From NCBI GenBank assembly GCA_005808865.1, contig SYKU01000392.1:1-56673 (forward strand): a DNA stretch of 56,673 nt. The letters are read 5' to 3'. Below the pieces are notes generated by a model, which saw only the letters and a program-made list of their open reading frames with translations, was not told the DNA's origin and did no database searches. Source of the stretch: Acidobacteriota bacterium (lineage in GTDB: Bacteria; Acidobacteriota; Terriglobia; Bryobacterales; Bryobacteraceae). A program made the position numbers and the translations under genes. Below, in pieces: positions 7,549 to 19,558 of this stretch; within the stretch, counting starts at the first letter, position 1, and every line of letters starts with the position of its first letter.

Positions 7549-10500
7549 TCAGAACAGGAGCTTGAATCCCAGTGTTGTTTGCCGCTGGCCGTGCCCCTTT
7601 TCCGCCGTGACTGAACCGAACGCGGCGAGTGCCGGCGTGGTGTTCGGACGGTCGAATTGCACGTGGTTCAACGCGTTGAAGTTTTCCAGACGGAACTGGG
7701 CAGTGACCCTTTCCCGGATGCGCACGTTCTTGAACAGCGAAATATCGAAGTTGTTGATACCGTCCGCCCGCACTCCATTGAAGCGGGTGCTGAGCTCCTG
7801 AATATTGTTCGCGAGCACCTGAGCCGAATTGCGGTTGAAGCCGGCGCCGGTGTTGAACCAGCGCTCCGCCCGCCGCTCAGAGACGGGAAGTTCGAGGGCG
7901 CGAACATCGCCGTTGAAGATGGCGTTTCCGAACCCCAACGCGTCGCCCGTTTGTCCCTCAAACCAACCCTGTAACTGCCAGCCGCCGATGAAAAGCTCGC
8001 CCGCGAAAGGCAGCCCGCCGGCCCATTTCCTGCCGCGCCCAAAAGGCAGTTCGTAGATGCTGCTCAAAACGAACCGGTGAGTGAAATCGTTATCGGAGAT
8101 CACTTTCTCGGGCCGGTCGTCCGTCTCGTTCCGGTAGGTGATGGCCTCCATGAACTTCGAGTAAGTCCAGCTCATCTGGAAGCTCAGCCCTCCGCTCATC
8201 CGCTTTTCGGCCCCCACCTGCAAGGAATGATAGTAGGAGAAGCCTGCCGGGAACGTGGTCTGAATGCCGGTGAACTGGGGATAGGGGCGCACCAACTGGG
8301 AAAGCGCCACGGTCTGATTCGCCAGTGTCGTGCCTGCGAATTGCGGAAGTCCGAAGAACGGATTTGCGACCTGCCGCGTCAGCAGGTCGATGACCGGCTG
8401 ATCGCGGACCGGCGATGTGGAAAGGTATTGGCGCGGGATGGGATTGACTTCGCGCGTGACCGGCAGCTTGGTTCCCCGGTTGCCGACGTAAGACACCTCC
8501 AGCACGATACTCTGATGCAATTGCCGCTGCACCGACAGCGACCAGCGCTGGTTGTAAGGATTGAGCGGCTTATCGTTGAAAAAACTGACGCCGCGGCCCA
8601 GAAACGTGGAAAGGCCGCCCGCGGACCCGGCCGCGGACTCAATTCCGTTCGGAAACGGATTCCTCAGCGTGGCGATGTACGTCTGCCCCGAATCGAGCGA
8701 TGGAATCAGATTCGTGGGCTGATTGAAGCCTCCCTGGTTCACATCGTTGCGATCCACTCCCAGGACATCGTAGAAAATTCCGTAACCGGAGCGAATCACC
8801 GTTTTGGGATTCATCTGGTAAGCGATGCCGAATCGAGGAGCAAAGTTATTGCGGTCCGCGGACCACAATCCACCGGGCAGCCCTCCCGCGCCGGCGAATT
8901 GCAACCCGCCGAGTGTGCGAAAAGCGGATGCGGGCACCTGAGGAATCGGGTTGCGCGAATAGTTGGCGAGCGCCGCCTGGGAGACGGGATTCGCCGTCGT
9001 GAAGTCGAATCCGCGAATCGTCCGGTTGTACCTTTCGTTAACGGGGGACTCGTACTCGTAGCGCAGACCCAGATTCAAGGTCAACTTGCGATTGATCCGC
9101 CAGTCATCCTGAACGAAAAATCCCCAGTATCCGCTCTGCTGCGCCGAAGACGCATTGTTGTTGATGGTGCCGCCGCTCGGGATGCCCAGCAGCATCGAGG
9201 CCATGCCTTGACCGATGGGCGCCGCCGGCGCGTTGTCGAGCGGTCCGCGCGTATAGATACCGGCAAAAAGTAATTGCGGGGCCACGAAGCCGGGGTTGAA
9301 CGCCGTCTCCCTCATCAGCCGGTATTCCGCCCCGAGGCGCGTGGCGTGGCCGCGGGCGATCTTTGTCAGCGTGGCCGAGGCCGTGCTGTAGTTTGTGGAT
9401 GTACTGTTTCCGCCGTTGGCGCTCAGCGCCGTATAAGCGTTGCCATCCACCTGCACGTTCGGAAAGGCTAATCCGCCGGAACCCAGCTTGCCGGTGATAT
9501 TAGACACCAGGCTTGCCGGAAGCCCGAGCGTAGTGAGGTCGAAGCCCTGGCTTCCCCTCGAGTTCGTGTTGTTTTCATAGTTGATGCCATAGCGAAGGTT
9601 CAGCAGCAAACTCGGGCTGAAAACGTGAACGTCGTCCACAACCCCTCCCCACGCCGTGCGGTCCAGAATTTCGATGTTCGTGAGATTCGCAAGGCGGTCG
9701 GCGTGGTTGTCGTGCTGCTGGTTGTTCCAGCGGACGAAAAACCGGTTCTTCGACGTGAACGTGTGGTCCACGCGGCTGGTGAACAGATAATTCTCGCGGT
9801 TGATCAACTGGGTAATGAAGTAGTTGTTGGTGTCCTCGGCATTCTGCCCCGGCTGATTCGCCGCCGGATAGAAGCCGATGATCTTTGACCCCACCGGATC
9901 GATCCTGCTGGCCGGCACGATGTTGCCGGCGAGCGGCAGCCGGCTGAACCGGCCGTTCGGCGCCGGCACGGTCGTGAAGGGATCGTATATCTGATAGCGG
10001 GCGCCCAACTTCAACAGTTCCGAAAAATCTCCCCGCCGCTGGGCGGCGGTGGGTACGGTGCCAGTGAAAGACAGGTTTCGCTGGATCAGGAGATCTTCGA
10101 AGCCGAATGTCCAAAACGTGCGGTTACGTCCGTTGTAGACTTTGGGCAGCCAGACCGGGCCGGTCATCGTCGTTCCCCAGCGCCGGTGCAGCCAGCTCGG
10201 AATCTGCTTGGCCCGGTCCTCCGGACGAATATTGTTATTTGGATCGTAAAGGAACCGGTTCGTAAACCACGGCACTGCGCGGACGTCGGAGCGGTCCATG
10301 AAGCCCGTTCCGTGCAGCGTATTGGTGCCGGATTTCATGCTTACATTCGTCATGGCCCCGGCCGCATGGCCGATTGAGGCATCGTAAGTCGCCGTATTGA
10401 CCTTGAATTCCTGCACCAGGTCCTGCGGCGGCGAAAACGACGCGTTGCGGTTGGTCATGACGGGCGATCCGTCCACGGTCGCCTCGCTCGAATTGCTGCG

Positions 10501-11058
10501 CGTACCATTCACGATAATGCCGGTCGCGCCGCCGTTGTCCATGGGGTTCCCCGCGCTTCGGCCGCCGCTCGACAGCACTCCGACCGTCAGCCGAGTCAAA
10601 TAGAAGGGATTCCCACCCACCACGGGGAGTTCCTGAACCCGGCGCTGGTCCATCACCAGACCCATGTCCGCCGACGCAGCCGTTAGAACCGGCGTTTCCG
10701 CAGTCACCAACACCGAGTCCGCGACATCGCCAAGGCTGAGAGTGAAGTCGAGAGTCATGCGATCGCCGATGCGCAATTGCACGCCGTCGCGAACGGATTT
10801 CTTGAAACCCGCAAGTTCCACGGAGACGGTGTAAACGCCTGGAAGCAGATAAGGGATTTCGTAATTACCGCTCTCGTTCGTAACGGAAGATACGGTCGTA
10901 CTTGTGGCTGTGTTGGTGGCGCGGACGACTGCGCCGCTAACGAGCGCCCCAGAAGGATCCGAAGCGCGTCCAATGACAGTCGCGCGCGACTCCTGTGCCA
11001 AGCTCGCTAGTGGCATGGCCGCGAAAAGAAGAAACGCCATTTTCGAACTGAGTGACAT
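7549..11058 (-). CDS. TonB-dependent receptor, Oar-like
   Basis: 1169 residues. A signal peptide (about 1-21, cut after 'ASLAQ') is followed by a carboxypeptidase-regulatory-like domain (about 25-110; 'ASDPSGALVSGAVVRATN', 'ESGNYEIPYLLPGVYTV'). Next come a plug domain ('IIVNGTRSNSSEATVDGSPV') and a beta-barrel ending in 'TTLGFKLLF' with a terminal Phe. These very large receptors are characteristic of Acidobacteriota and resemble Myxococcus Oar. ATG 11058 has 'aaggag' upstream. It is the last gene of an operon with the DUF1501 and DUF1549/1553 proteins (27 bases after the former), a linkage that suggests it imports the material those periplasmic proteins handle. Confidence 0.95.
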   Translation of the reverse strand: MSLSSKMAFLLFAAMPLASLAQESRATVIGRASDPSGALVSGAVVRATNTATSTTVSSVTNESGNYEIPYLLPGVYTVSVELAGFKKSVRDGVQLRIGDRMTLDFTLSLGDVADSVLVTAETPVLTAASADMGLVMDQRRVQELPVVGGNPFYLTRLTVGVLSSGGRSAGNPMDNGGATGIIVNGTRSNSSEATVDGSPVMTNRNASFSPPQDLVQEFKVNTATYDASIGHAAGAMTNVSMKSGTNTLHGTGFMDRSDVRAVPWFTNRFLYDPNNNIRPEDRAKQIPSWLHRRWGTTMTGPVWLPKVYNGRNRTFWTFGFEDLLIQRNLSFTGTVPTAAQRRGDFSELLKLGARYQIYDPFTTVPAPNGRFSRLPLAGNIVPASRIDPVGSKIIGFYPAANQPGQNAEDTNNYFITQLINRENYLFTSRVDHTFTSKNRFFVRWNNQQHDNHADRLANLTNIEILDRTAWGGVVDDVHVFSPSLLLNLRYGINYENNTNSRGSQGFDLTTLGLPASLVSNITGKLGSGGLAFPNVQVDGNAYTALSANGGNSTSTNYSTASATLTKIARGHATRLGAEYRLMRETAFNPGFVAPQLLFAGIYTRGPLDNAPAAPIGQGMASMLLGIPSGGTINNNASSAQQSGYWGFFVQDDWRINRKLTLNLGLRYEYESPVNERYNRTIRGFDFTTANPVSQAALANYSRNPIPQVPASAFRTLGGLQFAGAGGLPGGLWSADRNNFAPRFGIAYQMNPKTVIRSGYGIFYDVLGVDRNDVNQGGFNQPTNLIPSLDSGQTYIATLRNPFPNGIESAAGSAGGLSTFLGRGVSFFNDKPLNPYNQRWSLSVQRQLHQSIVLEVSYVGNRGTKLPVTREVNPIPRQYLSTSPVRDQPVIDLLTRQVANPFFGLPQFAGTTLANQTVALSQLVRPYPQFTGIQTTFPAGFSYYHSLQVGAEKRMSGGLSFQMSWTYSKFMEAITYRNETDDRPEKVISDNDFTHRFVLSSIYELPFGRGRKWAGGLPFAGELFIGGWQLQGWFEGQTGDALGFGNAIFNGDVRALELPVSERRAERWFNTGAGFNRNSAQVLANNIQELSTRFNGVRADGINNFDISLFKNVRIRERVTAQFRLENFNALNHVQFDRPNTTPALAAFGSVTAEKGHGQRQTTLGFKLLF

Positions 11059-11085
11059 GACTGCGCTCCTTACGGCCCATTAGGA

Positions 11086-12444
11086 TCAGGTCAGAATCGC
11101 CTTAACCACTTCGCCATGAACGTCCGTAAGTCTGAAGTCGCGTCCGGCATACCGGAACGTCAGCCGTTTGTGGTCGAGCCCCATCAGATGAAGGATCGTC
11201 GCGTGCAGGTCGTGGAGGTGCACAGGGTTCTCCACCGCGACACCGTTCGCGTCGCACCTGCCGTGGCGAATTCCACCCTTAACGCCGCCACCGGCGAGCC
11301 ACATCGAGTACCCCCGGCTGTTGTGCTGCCGCCCGTCGCCGGCAGGACCCTGCTGCCACGTGGAGCGCCCGAATTCACCACCCCAAATCAGAAGCGTATC
11401 CTTCAGGAGACTCCGCTGTTTCAGATCGGTAAGCAACGCGGCGATCGGCTTGTCGATCTCAGCCGCGTTCTGAGTTAACTTGGCTTTGAGTTGATTGTGC
11501 TGGTCCCAGCCGGGGTGATGCAGCTCGATAAAGCGGACACCCGCTTCGGCCATGCGGCGTGCGATGAGGCACTGTGTGCCAAAATCGCGTGTGTCGCGGC
11601 CGTTCAAGCCATACATCTCACGGACCGCTTCCGGCTCGCTCTTAATGTCGATCACATCCGGCACCGAGGTCTGCATCCGGAAAGCCAGTTCGAAAGATTC
11701 GATCAGCCCTTCCAACTCGCCGTCGACCCTGGACCGCTCCAGCATCTCGCGGTTCATTTCCTGAACAAGATCGATCTGCCGCCTCTGCGCTTCCGCCGAA
11801 AGCCTGGCGTTCCTGATGTTCTCTATAGGAGCCTGCCCGCGCTCGACAGCAATACGGGTTCCCTGGAAAGTTGCGGGCAGGAACGCCGATCCAAACAACT
11901 GAGCACCCCCGTTCGGCGCCGGATTGAGCGTGACGAAACCGGGCAGCGCCTGGTTCTCCGTTCCCAGCCCATACACTGCCCACGCGCCGATGGATGGCCT
12001 CACGAACGTAATGCTGCCCGTGTGCAGGAAGATCGAAGCTTGCGGGTGGGCCGGCGAATTCGTCTGCATGCTGTTGACCAGGCACAAATCGTCGGCGTGG
12101 GTGGAGAGATGCGGGAATAATTCCGAGATGGGCAATCCGCTCTGACCCCGGCGCTCGAACTTGAATATCGAAGGCAGGAGCGCTTGTGAACGCTCTCCCG
12201 TCTTGCCGCCCGATTTCTCCAGATCCTCGTTGTAATCGAACGTCTCGTTCTGGCTGGGCGCGCCAGACATGAAGAGGAAGATTACGCGTTTCACCTTCGG
12301 TTCGAAATGCGGAGCCTTGGGCGCAAGGGGATTCTTGTACTCCCCCTTGGCGGCCAATGCCTGTTCCGCGGCCATACTTGCGGCGGCCAGGTAAGGAAAC
12401 CCGCATGAAGTCAGTCGCAGAAAATCCCGGCGGTTGGAGAACAT
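11086..12444 (-). CDS. DUF1501 (sulfatase/alkaline-phosphatase-like) Tat protein
   Basis: 452 residues, within the usual DUF1501 range. The N-terminus carries a twin-arginine signal, 'NRRDFLRLTSCGF', so export is in folded form. The body has the DUF1501 landmarks 'VIFLFMSGAPSQNETFDY', 'FIELHHPGWDQHNQ', 'DTLLIWGGEFGRSTW' and 'HLHDLHATILHLMGLDH', which follow the alkaline-phosphatase superfamily metal-site pattern. The substrate is unknown. ATG 12444 lies 4 bases after the upstream stop, with its 'aggag' site inside that gene. Pairing with DUF1549/DUF1553 proteins is well known from Planctomycetes and Solibacter. Confidence 0.93.
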   Translation of the reverse strand: MFSNRRDFLRLTSCGFPYLAAASMAAEQALAAKGEYKNPLAPKAPHFEPKVKRVIFLFMSGAPSQNETFDYNEDLEKSGGKTGERSQALLPSIFKFERRGQSGLPISELFPHLSTHADDLCLVNSMQTNSPAHPQASIFLHTGSITFVRPSIGAWAVYGLGTENQALPGFVTLNPAPNGGAQLFGSAFLPATFQGTRIAVERGQAPIENIRNARLSAEAQRRQIDLVQEMNREMLERSRVDGELEGLIESFELAFRMQTSVPDVIDIKSEPEAVREMYGLNGRDTRDFGTQCLIARRMAEAGVRFIELHHPGWDQHNQLKAKLTQNAAEIDKPIAALLTDLKQRSLLKDTLLIWGGEFGRSTWQQGPAGDGRQHNSRGYSMWLAGGGVKGGIRHGRCDANGVAVENPVHLHDLHATILHLMGLDHKRLTFRYAGRDFRLTDVHGEVVKAILT

Positions 12445-12448
12445 GACG

Positions 12449-14839
<2,391 letters not shown>

Positions 14840-14976
14840 CCTACCCCCCGGTTGGGACGATGCGATTAGCATACCATGAACACCGGACCGCGCCGCTTCA
14901 GTATCATTCTTGGATTGGAAAATGCTATACATGCGCCGCAGCGTCCGCAGCGTGCAGGCGGCGAATCCCCTGTAAT

Positions 14977-17046
14977 ATGAATGGATGCTCACTACCAAAG
15001 GGACCGCCCACGGTGCAGCCGTCCGGTAGCCGTGTCGTCCTCTACGCCTGCACCATCTTCCTGAGCGCGTTTCTGCTCTTCCAGGTGCAGCCTATGATTG
15101 CCAAGATGATCCTGCCCTGGTTCGGAGGAACCGCCGCCGTCTGGACCATCTGCATGCTTTTTTTTCAGGTGATCCTGCTCGCCGGTTACGGCTATGCGGC
15201 TTGGTCCATCCGCTATCTCTCGCCGAGAATGCAATCCGGCGTACATGTCTCCCTGCTCGTTCTAAGCGCGGTCTTGCTGCCTATCGCGCCCAATCCGGCG
15301 TGGAAGCCGACTGGCGGCGACGACCCCACCTTCCGGATTCTCGCTCTTCTACTCGTCTGCATCGGACTCCCCTACTTCCTCCTTTCCACCACCGGGCCGC
15401 TTCTGCAGGCCTGGTACGCGCGCCGGGGCGCGGTCCCTTATCGTCTATTTGCCCTCTCGAACTTCGGCTCCATGCTCGCGCTGCTAACCTATCCGGCCCT
15501 TGTGGAGCCGTACTTTGCGAGCCACATGCAGGCTCGCGGATGGTCGGCTATTTACGGCGTGTTCGTGGTGCTTTGTGGCGCGGTGGCGATCCGCGATGGC
15601 GTGGGCCGGAAGGCCGAACCTGCGCGCGCGGCGTCAAAAATCGGGATACCGGTTCTATGGATTGCCCTGCCGGCGTGCGCGTCGGCGTTGCTGCTGGCCG
15701 TCACTACGCACCTTTCGCAAAACGTCGCCCCCATTCCGTTCCTGTGGGTGTTGCCGCTGGCTCTCTATTTGCTCAGCTTCATCATCTGCTTCGAGAAGGA
15801 AAGGTGGTATTCGCGAAGCTGGTTCATGCGACTGCTGGCCGTGACGCTTGGCGGAATGTGCTTTTCGATGGCAAAGGAATACGAAAATACCAGTATTTTT
15901 GTATTGATACCGCTATTCTCAGCCGGATTGTTTTTCGCGTGTATGGTATGTCACGGCGAAATGGTCAGGCTCCGGCCCCCGCCGGAGCATCTGACGAGTT
16001 TCTACCTAATGTGCTCGCTTGGCGGGGCGATCGGCGGAGTCTTCGTGGGCCTGATATCTCCCCACGCCTTCAATACGTATTTGGAGTTGCCGATCGCCAT
16101 GACGGCATGCGCCGTGCTGGTGCTGGTGGTACTGTGGCGAGATCCATCGACGGAACTCCATCACGGCGGCAATACTTTCGCCTGGGTGGTGCTTGGGACA
16201 TTGACGCTCGGGCTTGCGGGAACACTCGCCTTTGAAGAATGGCAGGTAGTCCACGAAACGCGTCTGATTGTCCGCAATTTCTACGGCGGCTTGCGGGTTA
16301 CCGATTCGGGCGACGGCGCGGAAGCGCAACGCGTGCTGAATCACGGCACCATCAACCACGGCGCTCAGTTCCTCGACCCCGTGCGCCGCAAGTTGCCCAT
16401 TACGTATTACGGAAAGAAATCCGGCGTCGCTCTGGCGATTCTTGAATCGGGGCGCGGCGCTCACCAGCGCGTCGGCGTGATCGGTCTCGGAACCGGGACG
16501 CTCGCGGCGTACGGACGCGCGGGCGATGTCTATCATTATTATGAGATCAATCCGCTTGTGGCTCAGAGTGCCAACACGGAATTCACCTACCTAAAAGACA
16601 CCGCCGCGAAGGTCGATATCGCGATGGGTGACGCGCGGATCTCGCTTGAGCGGGAGAGCGACCAGAACTTCGACGTGATCGTGATTGACGCTTTTTCGGG
16701 CGATTCGATTCCCATTCACTTGCTTACGACGGAAGCCTTCACTCAGTACTTCCGCCACACGAAACGCGAAGGCGCTGTGGTCATGCACGTGTCAAACAAG
16801 TGGCTGGATCTGGTGCCCGTGGTCCGCCAGGCGGCGAACGATTTCGGGAAGAGCGCGGTACTCGTCGATACCGACGACGAAGAAGAAGAGGGTGTCTTCG
16901 GCGCGACCTGGGTGGTGCTTGTCGACCCGGCGGAACTGTACAGGAAGCCCTCGCTGAAGGCAGGTGGAACTCTCCTAGGTACGGGGAAGGGTTTTCGGAC
17001 CTGGACCGACGAATACAGCAATCTGTTCCGGATTCTCAAGCGGTAG
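14977..17046 (+). CDS. Membrane-fused spermidine-synthase-like protein
   Basis: About 689 residues. The N-terminal two thirds is a multi-spanning membrane region (from 'VVLYACTIFLSAFLLFQVQP' to about residue 425). The C-terminal part is a Rossmann methyltransferase-like fold as in spermidine synthase: 'RVGVIGLGTGTLAAYG' (SAM-type glycine loop), 'YYEINPLV' (acidic residue after strand 2) and 'FDVIVIDAFSGDSIPIHLLT'. Such fused proteins occur in many soil bacteria; whether they make polyamines is not proven. ATG 14977 is used; GTG 15012 is possible. The frame is open upstream to 14341 but overlaps the divergent operon and is not coding there. The next gene starts 11 bases after the stop. Confidence 0.85.
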   Translation: MNGCSLPKGPPTVQPSGSRVVLYACTIFLSAFLLFQVQPMIAKMILPWFGGTAAVWTICMLFFQVILLAGYGYAAWSIRYLSPRMQSGVHVSLLVLSAVLLPIAPNPAWKPTGGDDPTFRILALLLVCIGLPYFLLSTTGPLLQAWYARRGAVPYRLFALSNFGSMLALLTYPALVEPYFASHMQARGWSAIYGVFVVLCGAVAIRDGVGRKAEPARAASKIGIPVLWIALPACASALLLAVTTHLSQNVAPIPFLWVLPLALYLLSFIICFEKERWYSRSWFMRLLAVTLGGMCFSMAKEYENTSIFVLIPLFSAGLFFACMVCHGEMVRLRPPPEHLTSFYLMCSLGGAIGGVFVGLISPHAFNTYLELPIAMTACAVLVLVVLWRDPSTELHHGGNTFAWVVLGTLTLGLAGTLAFEEWQVVHETRLIVRNFYGGLRVTDSGDGAEAQRVLNHGTINHGAQFLDPVRRKLPITYYGKKSGVALAILESGRGAHQRVGVIGLGTGTLAAYGRAGDVYHYYEINPLVAQSANTEFTYLKDTAAKVDIAMGDARISLERESDQNFDVIVIDAFSGDSIPIHLLTTEAFTQYFRHTKREGAVVMHVSNKWLDLVPVVRQAANDFGKSAVLVDTDDEEEEGVFGATWVVLVDPAELYRKPSLKAGGTLLGTGKGFRTWTDEYSNLFRILKR

Positions 17047-17057
17047 CTCCGACTCTT

Positions 17058-19385
17058 ATGAAACGCCTCTCCGCCTTTCTCGCGCTGCTCGCGATCGCCT
17101 CGGCCCAGGATTTCCCTAAGGGATCGGTGGATCTCGACCGCGCCATCGAAGAAGCGATAGCGAAAGACCAGATTCCCGGGGCCGTTCTGCTCGTCGCGCA
17201 GAAGGGACGAGTGCTGCATTGGAAAGCCTACGGCTTGCGCGCCCTCGTTCCCGTCAAAGAGGAGATGACCCAGGACACCGTATTCGACGCGGCATCGCTC
17301 ACGAAGGTGGTCGCGACCACGGCGTCGGTCATGAAACTGTTCGAGCAGGGCCGCCTCCGTCTTGCCGACAAAGTGACCGACCACCTTCCCGAATTCCAGA
17401 ACGGCAAGAGCGACATCACAATCCGGCACTTGTTGACGCACTTCTCGGGCCTGCGCCCGGATGTCGATCTCGCCCCCCCGTGGAACGGCTACGCGACAGG
17501 CATCAAGCTCGCTCTTCTCGACAAACCGACAAGCGCGCCGGGAGAGCGGTTTGTCTACAGCGACATCAATTTCGTCCTGCTTGGAGAGATCGTTCGCAAA
17601 CTCGGAGGGAAAACGCTGTCCGAGTATGCGGCGGAGAACGTTTTCAGGCCGCTCGGCATGAATGAGACCACATATCAGCCGCCGGCGTCGTGGCGGGCGC
17701 GAATTGCTCCCACCGAAATCCTCAAAGCCGGCCTCGCTCCTCTGCGTGGCGTTGTCCACGACCCCACAGCGCGGAACATGGGCGGCGTCGCGGGGCACGC
17801 CGGCCTGTTTACGACGGCAGCCGACCTCGCGAAGTTCGCGGAGATGATCCTGGGCCTTGGGGAGCGCAGCGGCGTCCGATTGTTCAGCCCCGCCACGGTC
17901 CGGAAGTTCACCTCACCGAACACCCCCGCGGGCCAACCGGTGCTGCGGGGTCTGGGGTTCGACATGGATTCGCCGTTTTCCGCGAACCGGGGTGAGTTGT
18001 ATCCCATCGGGTCGTTCGGCCACACCGGCTTCACGGGCACGTCGATGTGGATAGACCCAGGGTCCCAGTCGTACGTAATCCTGCTCGCCAACAGCGTTCA
18101 TCCGAAGCCACGCCCGGCGATCACTCCACTTCGAGCGCGCGTCGCGACCATAGTAGCCGCCGCGCTCGGGATCGAAGACCAGGCAGTTGCACTTGCCGGT
18201 TACAGCGACACGCAGGCCGGCCCGGGAGTGCGCCGCGCGGTGGCTCACAATGGGGCGGTGCTCAGCGGTCTCGACGTCCTCGCGGAGCAGCGGTTCGCGG
18301 CGCTCAAAGGAAAGCGCATTGGACTCATCACAAATCACACGGGAATCGATCGCGACGGCCGGCGGAACATCGACGTCATGCGCGAGGGCGGAGTGAATCT
18401 GGTGGGATTGTTCTCGCCCGAGCACGGGATCACGGGCACGGAAGATCACGAGAACGTTGGAAATTCGAAGGATGGAAAAACGGGCATACCTGTCCACAGC
18501 CTGTATTCGGGACCGAACCGGAAGCCTTCCGAAGCCATGCTGCGCGGCGTCGATGTGCTAGTGTTCGACATTCAGGACATAGGCGCGCGTTTCTACACGT
18601 ATCCCGCGACCCTGGGCAACGCAATGGAAGTCGCGGCGAAGCTGAAGTTGCCGTTCTACGTCCTCGACCGCCCGAATCCCGTCAACGGCGTAACGGTGGA
18701 GGGGCCAATGCTCGACGCAGATCAAACGTCGTTCATCGGCTATGTTCCCATGCCGCTGCGTCATGGCATGACGATCGGCGAACTCGCCCAATTTTTCAAC
18801 GCGGAGCGCGGCTTCGGCTGTGACCTGCGCGTCATCAAGATGAAATACTGGCAACGCGGCGACTGGTTCGACTCCACCGGACAGCGCTGGATCGACCCGT
18901 CGCCCAGCATACGGAGCCTGAATGCGGCGACGCTCTATTCCGCGATCGCAATGATCGAGTTCTCTACGAACTATTCAGTGGGACGCGGAACGGACGCGCC
19001 ATTCGAACAGGTGGGTTCGGACTGGATGCACGCGCGCGAACTGGCAGCCTACCTGAATGGGCGCATGATCCCGGGCGTCCGCATTTACCCCACGTCGTTC
19101 AAGCCGGCCGCGTACTATTTCAAAGACAAACCGATCGAAGGCCTTCGGTTTGTAGTTACGGATCGCGAGAGTCTTCAGACCAGCCGCCTGGGCCTTGAAA
19201 TAATGGCGGCGCTTGAAAAGTTCTATCCGGGCAAGATTCCTTTCGAGAAGAGCCTGCGGCTGATTGGCAGCCGCACCGTGATTGAGGCAATCAAACGCGG
19301 TGACGATCCTCGCGCGATCTATCAGTCGATGGCCACTGGCCTCGACGCTTTCCTCGAAATTCGAAGGAAACATTTGCTGTACTGA
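17058..19385 (+). CDS. Serine hydrolase (beta-lactamase family) fused to NamZ-type muramidase (DUF1343)
   Basis: 775 residues with a signal peptide (1-16, 'LLAIASAQ'). Residues about 20-375 are a class-C beta-lactamase/esterase-like domain with S80-L-T-K83, Y167-S-D and a third element H-T-G near 322. From about residue 404 lies DUF1343, the NamZ family (GH171, exo-beta-N-acetylmuramidase): 'GKRIGLITNHTGIDRDG', 'VGLFSPEHGITG', 'VDVLVFDIQDIGARFYTY', 'VLDRPNPVNG' and 'SPSIRSLNAATLYSAIAMIE'. The two halves suggest one periplasmic protein that both releases MurNAc from wall fragments and acts on peptide or ester bonds. NamZ function is established for Bacillus; the hydrolase substrate is inference. 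ATG 17058 gives a clean signal peptide. Confidence 0.93.
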   Translation: MKRLSAFLALLAIASAQDFPKGSVDLDRAIEEAIAKDQIPGAVLLVAQKGRVLHWKAYGLRALVPVKEEMTQDTVFDAASLTKVVATTASVMKLFEQGRLRLADKVTDHLPEFQNGKSDITIRHLLTHFSGLRPDVDLAPPWNGYATGIKLALLDKPTSAPGERFVYSDINFVLLGEIVRKLGGKTLSEYAAENVFRPLGMNETTYQPPASWRARIAPTEILKAGLAPLRGVVHDPTARNMGGVAGHAGLFTTAADLAKFAEMILGLGERSGVRLFSPATVRKFTSPNTPAGQPVLRGLGFDMDSPFSANRGELYPIGSFGHTGFTGTSMWIDPGSQSYVILLANSVHPKPRPAITPLRARVATIVAAALGIEDQAVALAGYSDTQAGPGVRRAVAHNGAVLSGLDVLAEQRFAALKGKRIGLITNHTGIDRDGRRNIDVMREGGVNLVGLFSPEHGITGTEDHENVGNSKDGKTGIPVHSLYSGPNRKPSEAMLRGVDVLVFDIQDIGARFYTYPATLGNAMEVAAKLKLPFYVLDRPNPVNGVTVEGPMLDADQTSFIGYVPMPLRHGMTIGELAQFFNAERGFGCDLRVIKMKYWQRGDWFDSTGQRWIDPSPSIRSLNAATLYSAIAMIEFSTNYSVGRGTDAPFEQVGSDWMHARELAAYLNGRMIPGVRIYPTSFKPAAYYFKDKPIEGLRFVVTDRESLQTSRLGLEIMAALEKFYPGKIPFEKSLRLIGSRTVIEAIKRGDDPRAIYQSMATGLDAFLEIRRKHLLY

Positions 19386-19454
19386 ATACGATATTGAAGG
19401 TAATGTGGAGCAGGCGAATCGGCTTTCGTCCCCCGCCTCCTTCCACGAAAATAA

Positions 19455-19500
19455 CAGGCCAAAACAACGATGGCCTGCCCCACCGCCACTATCGTTTCAT
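19455..19500. repeat. Intergenic repeat C, copy 1
   Basis: Contains 'aacaacgatggcctgcccca' and a following 'atcgtttcatg'. Related to the units at 20298-20405 and, more distantly, 30517-30590. It lies between the converging NamZ fusion and RNase III genes; nothing else is seen in that gap. Confidence 0.5.
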
Positions 19501-19558
19501 GCGCGGACTCGGAGCAACCATTTGCCGGCGAGCGACTGGAGAACGGCAGCAGGTTCAA

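Noticed and set aside
8077-9273. Long plus-strand open frame (398 codons) inside the receptor gene
   Set aside because: It is the antisense shadow of the TonB receptor; no family features, no ribosome-binding site and composition set by the opposite strand.
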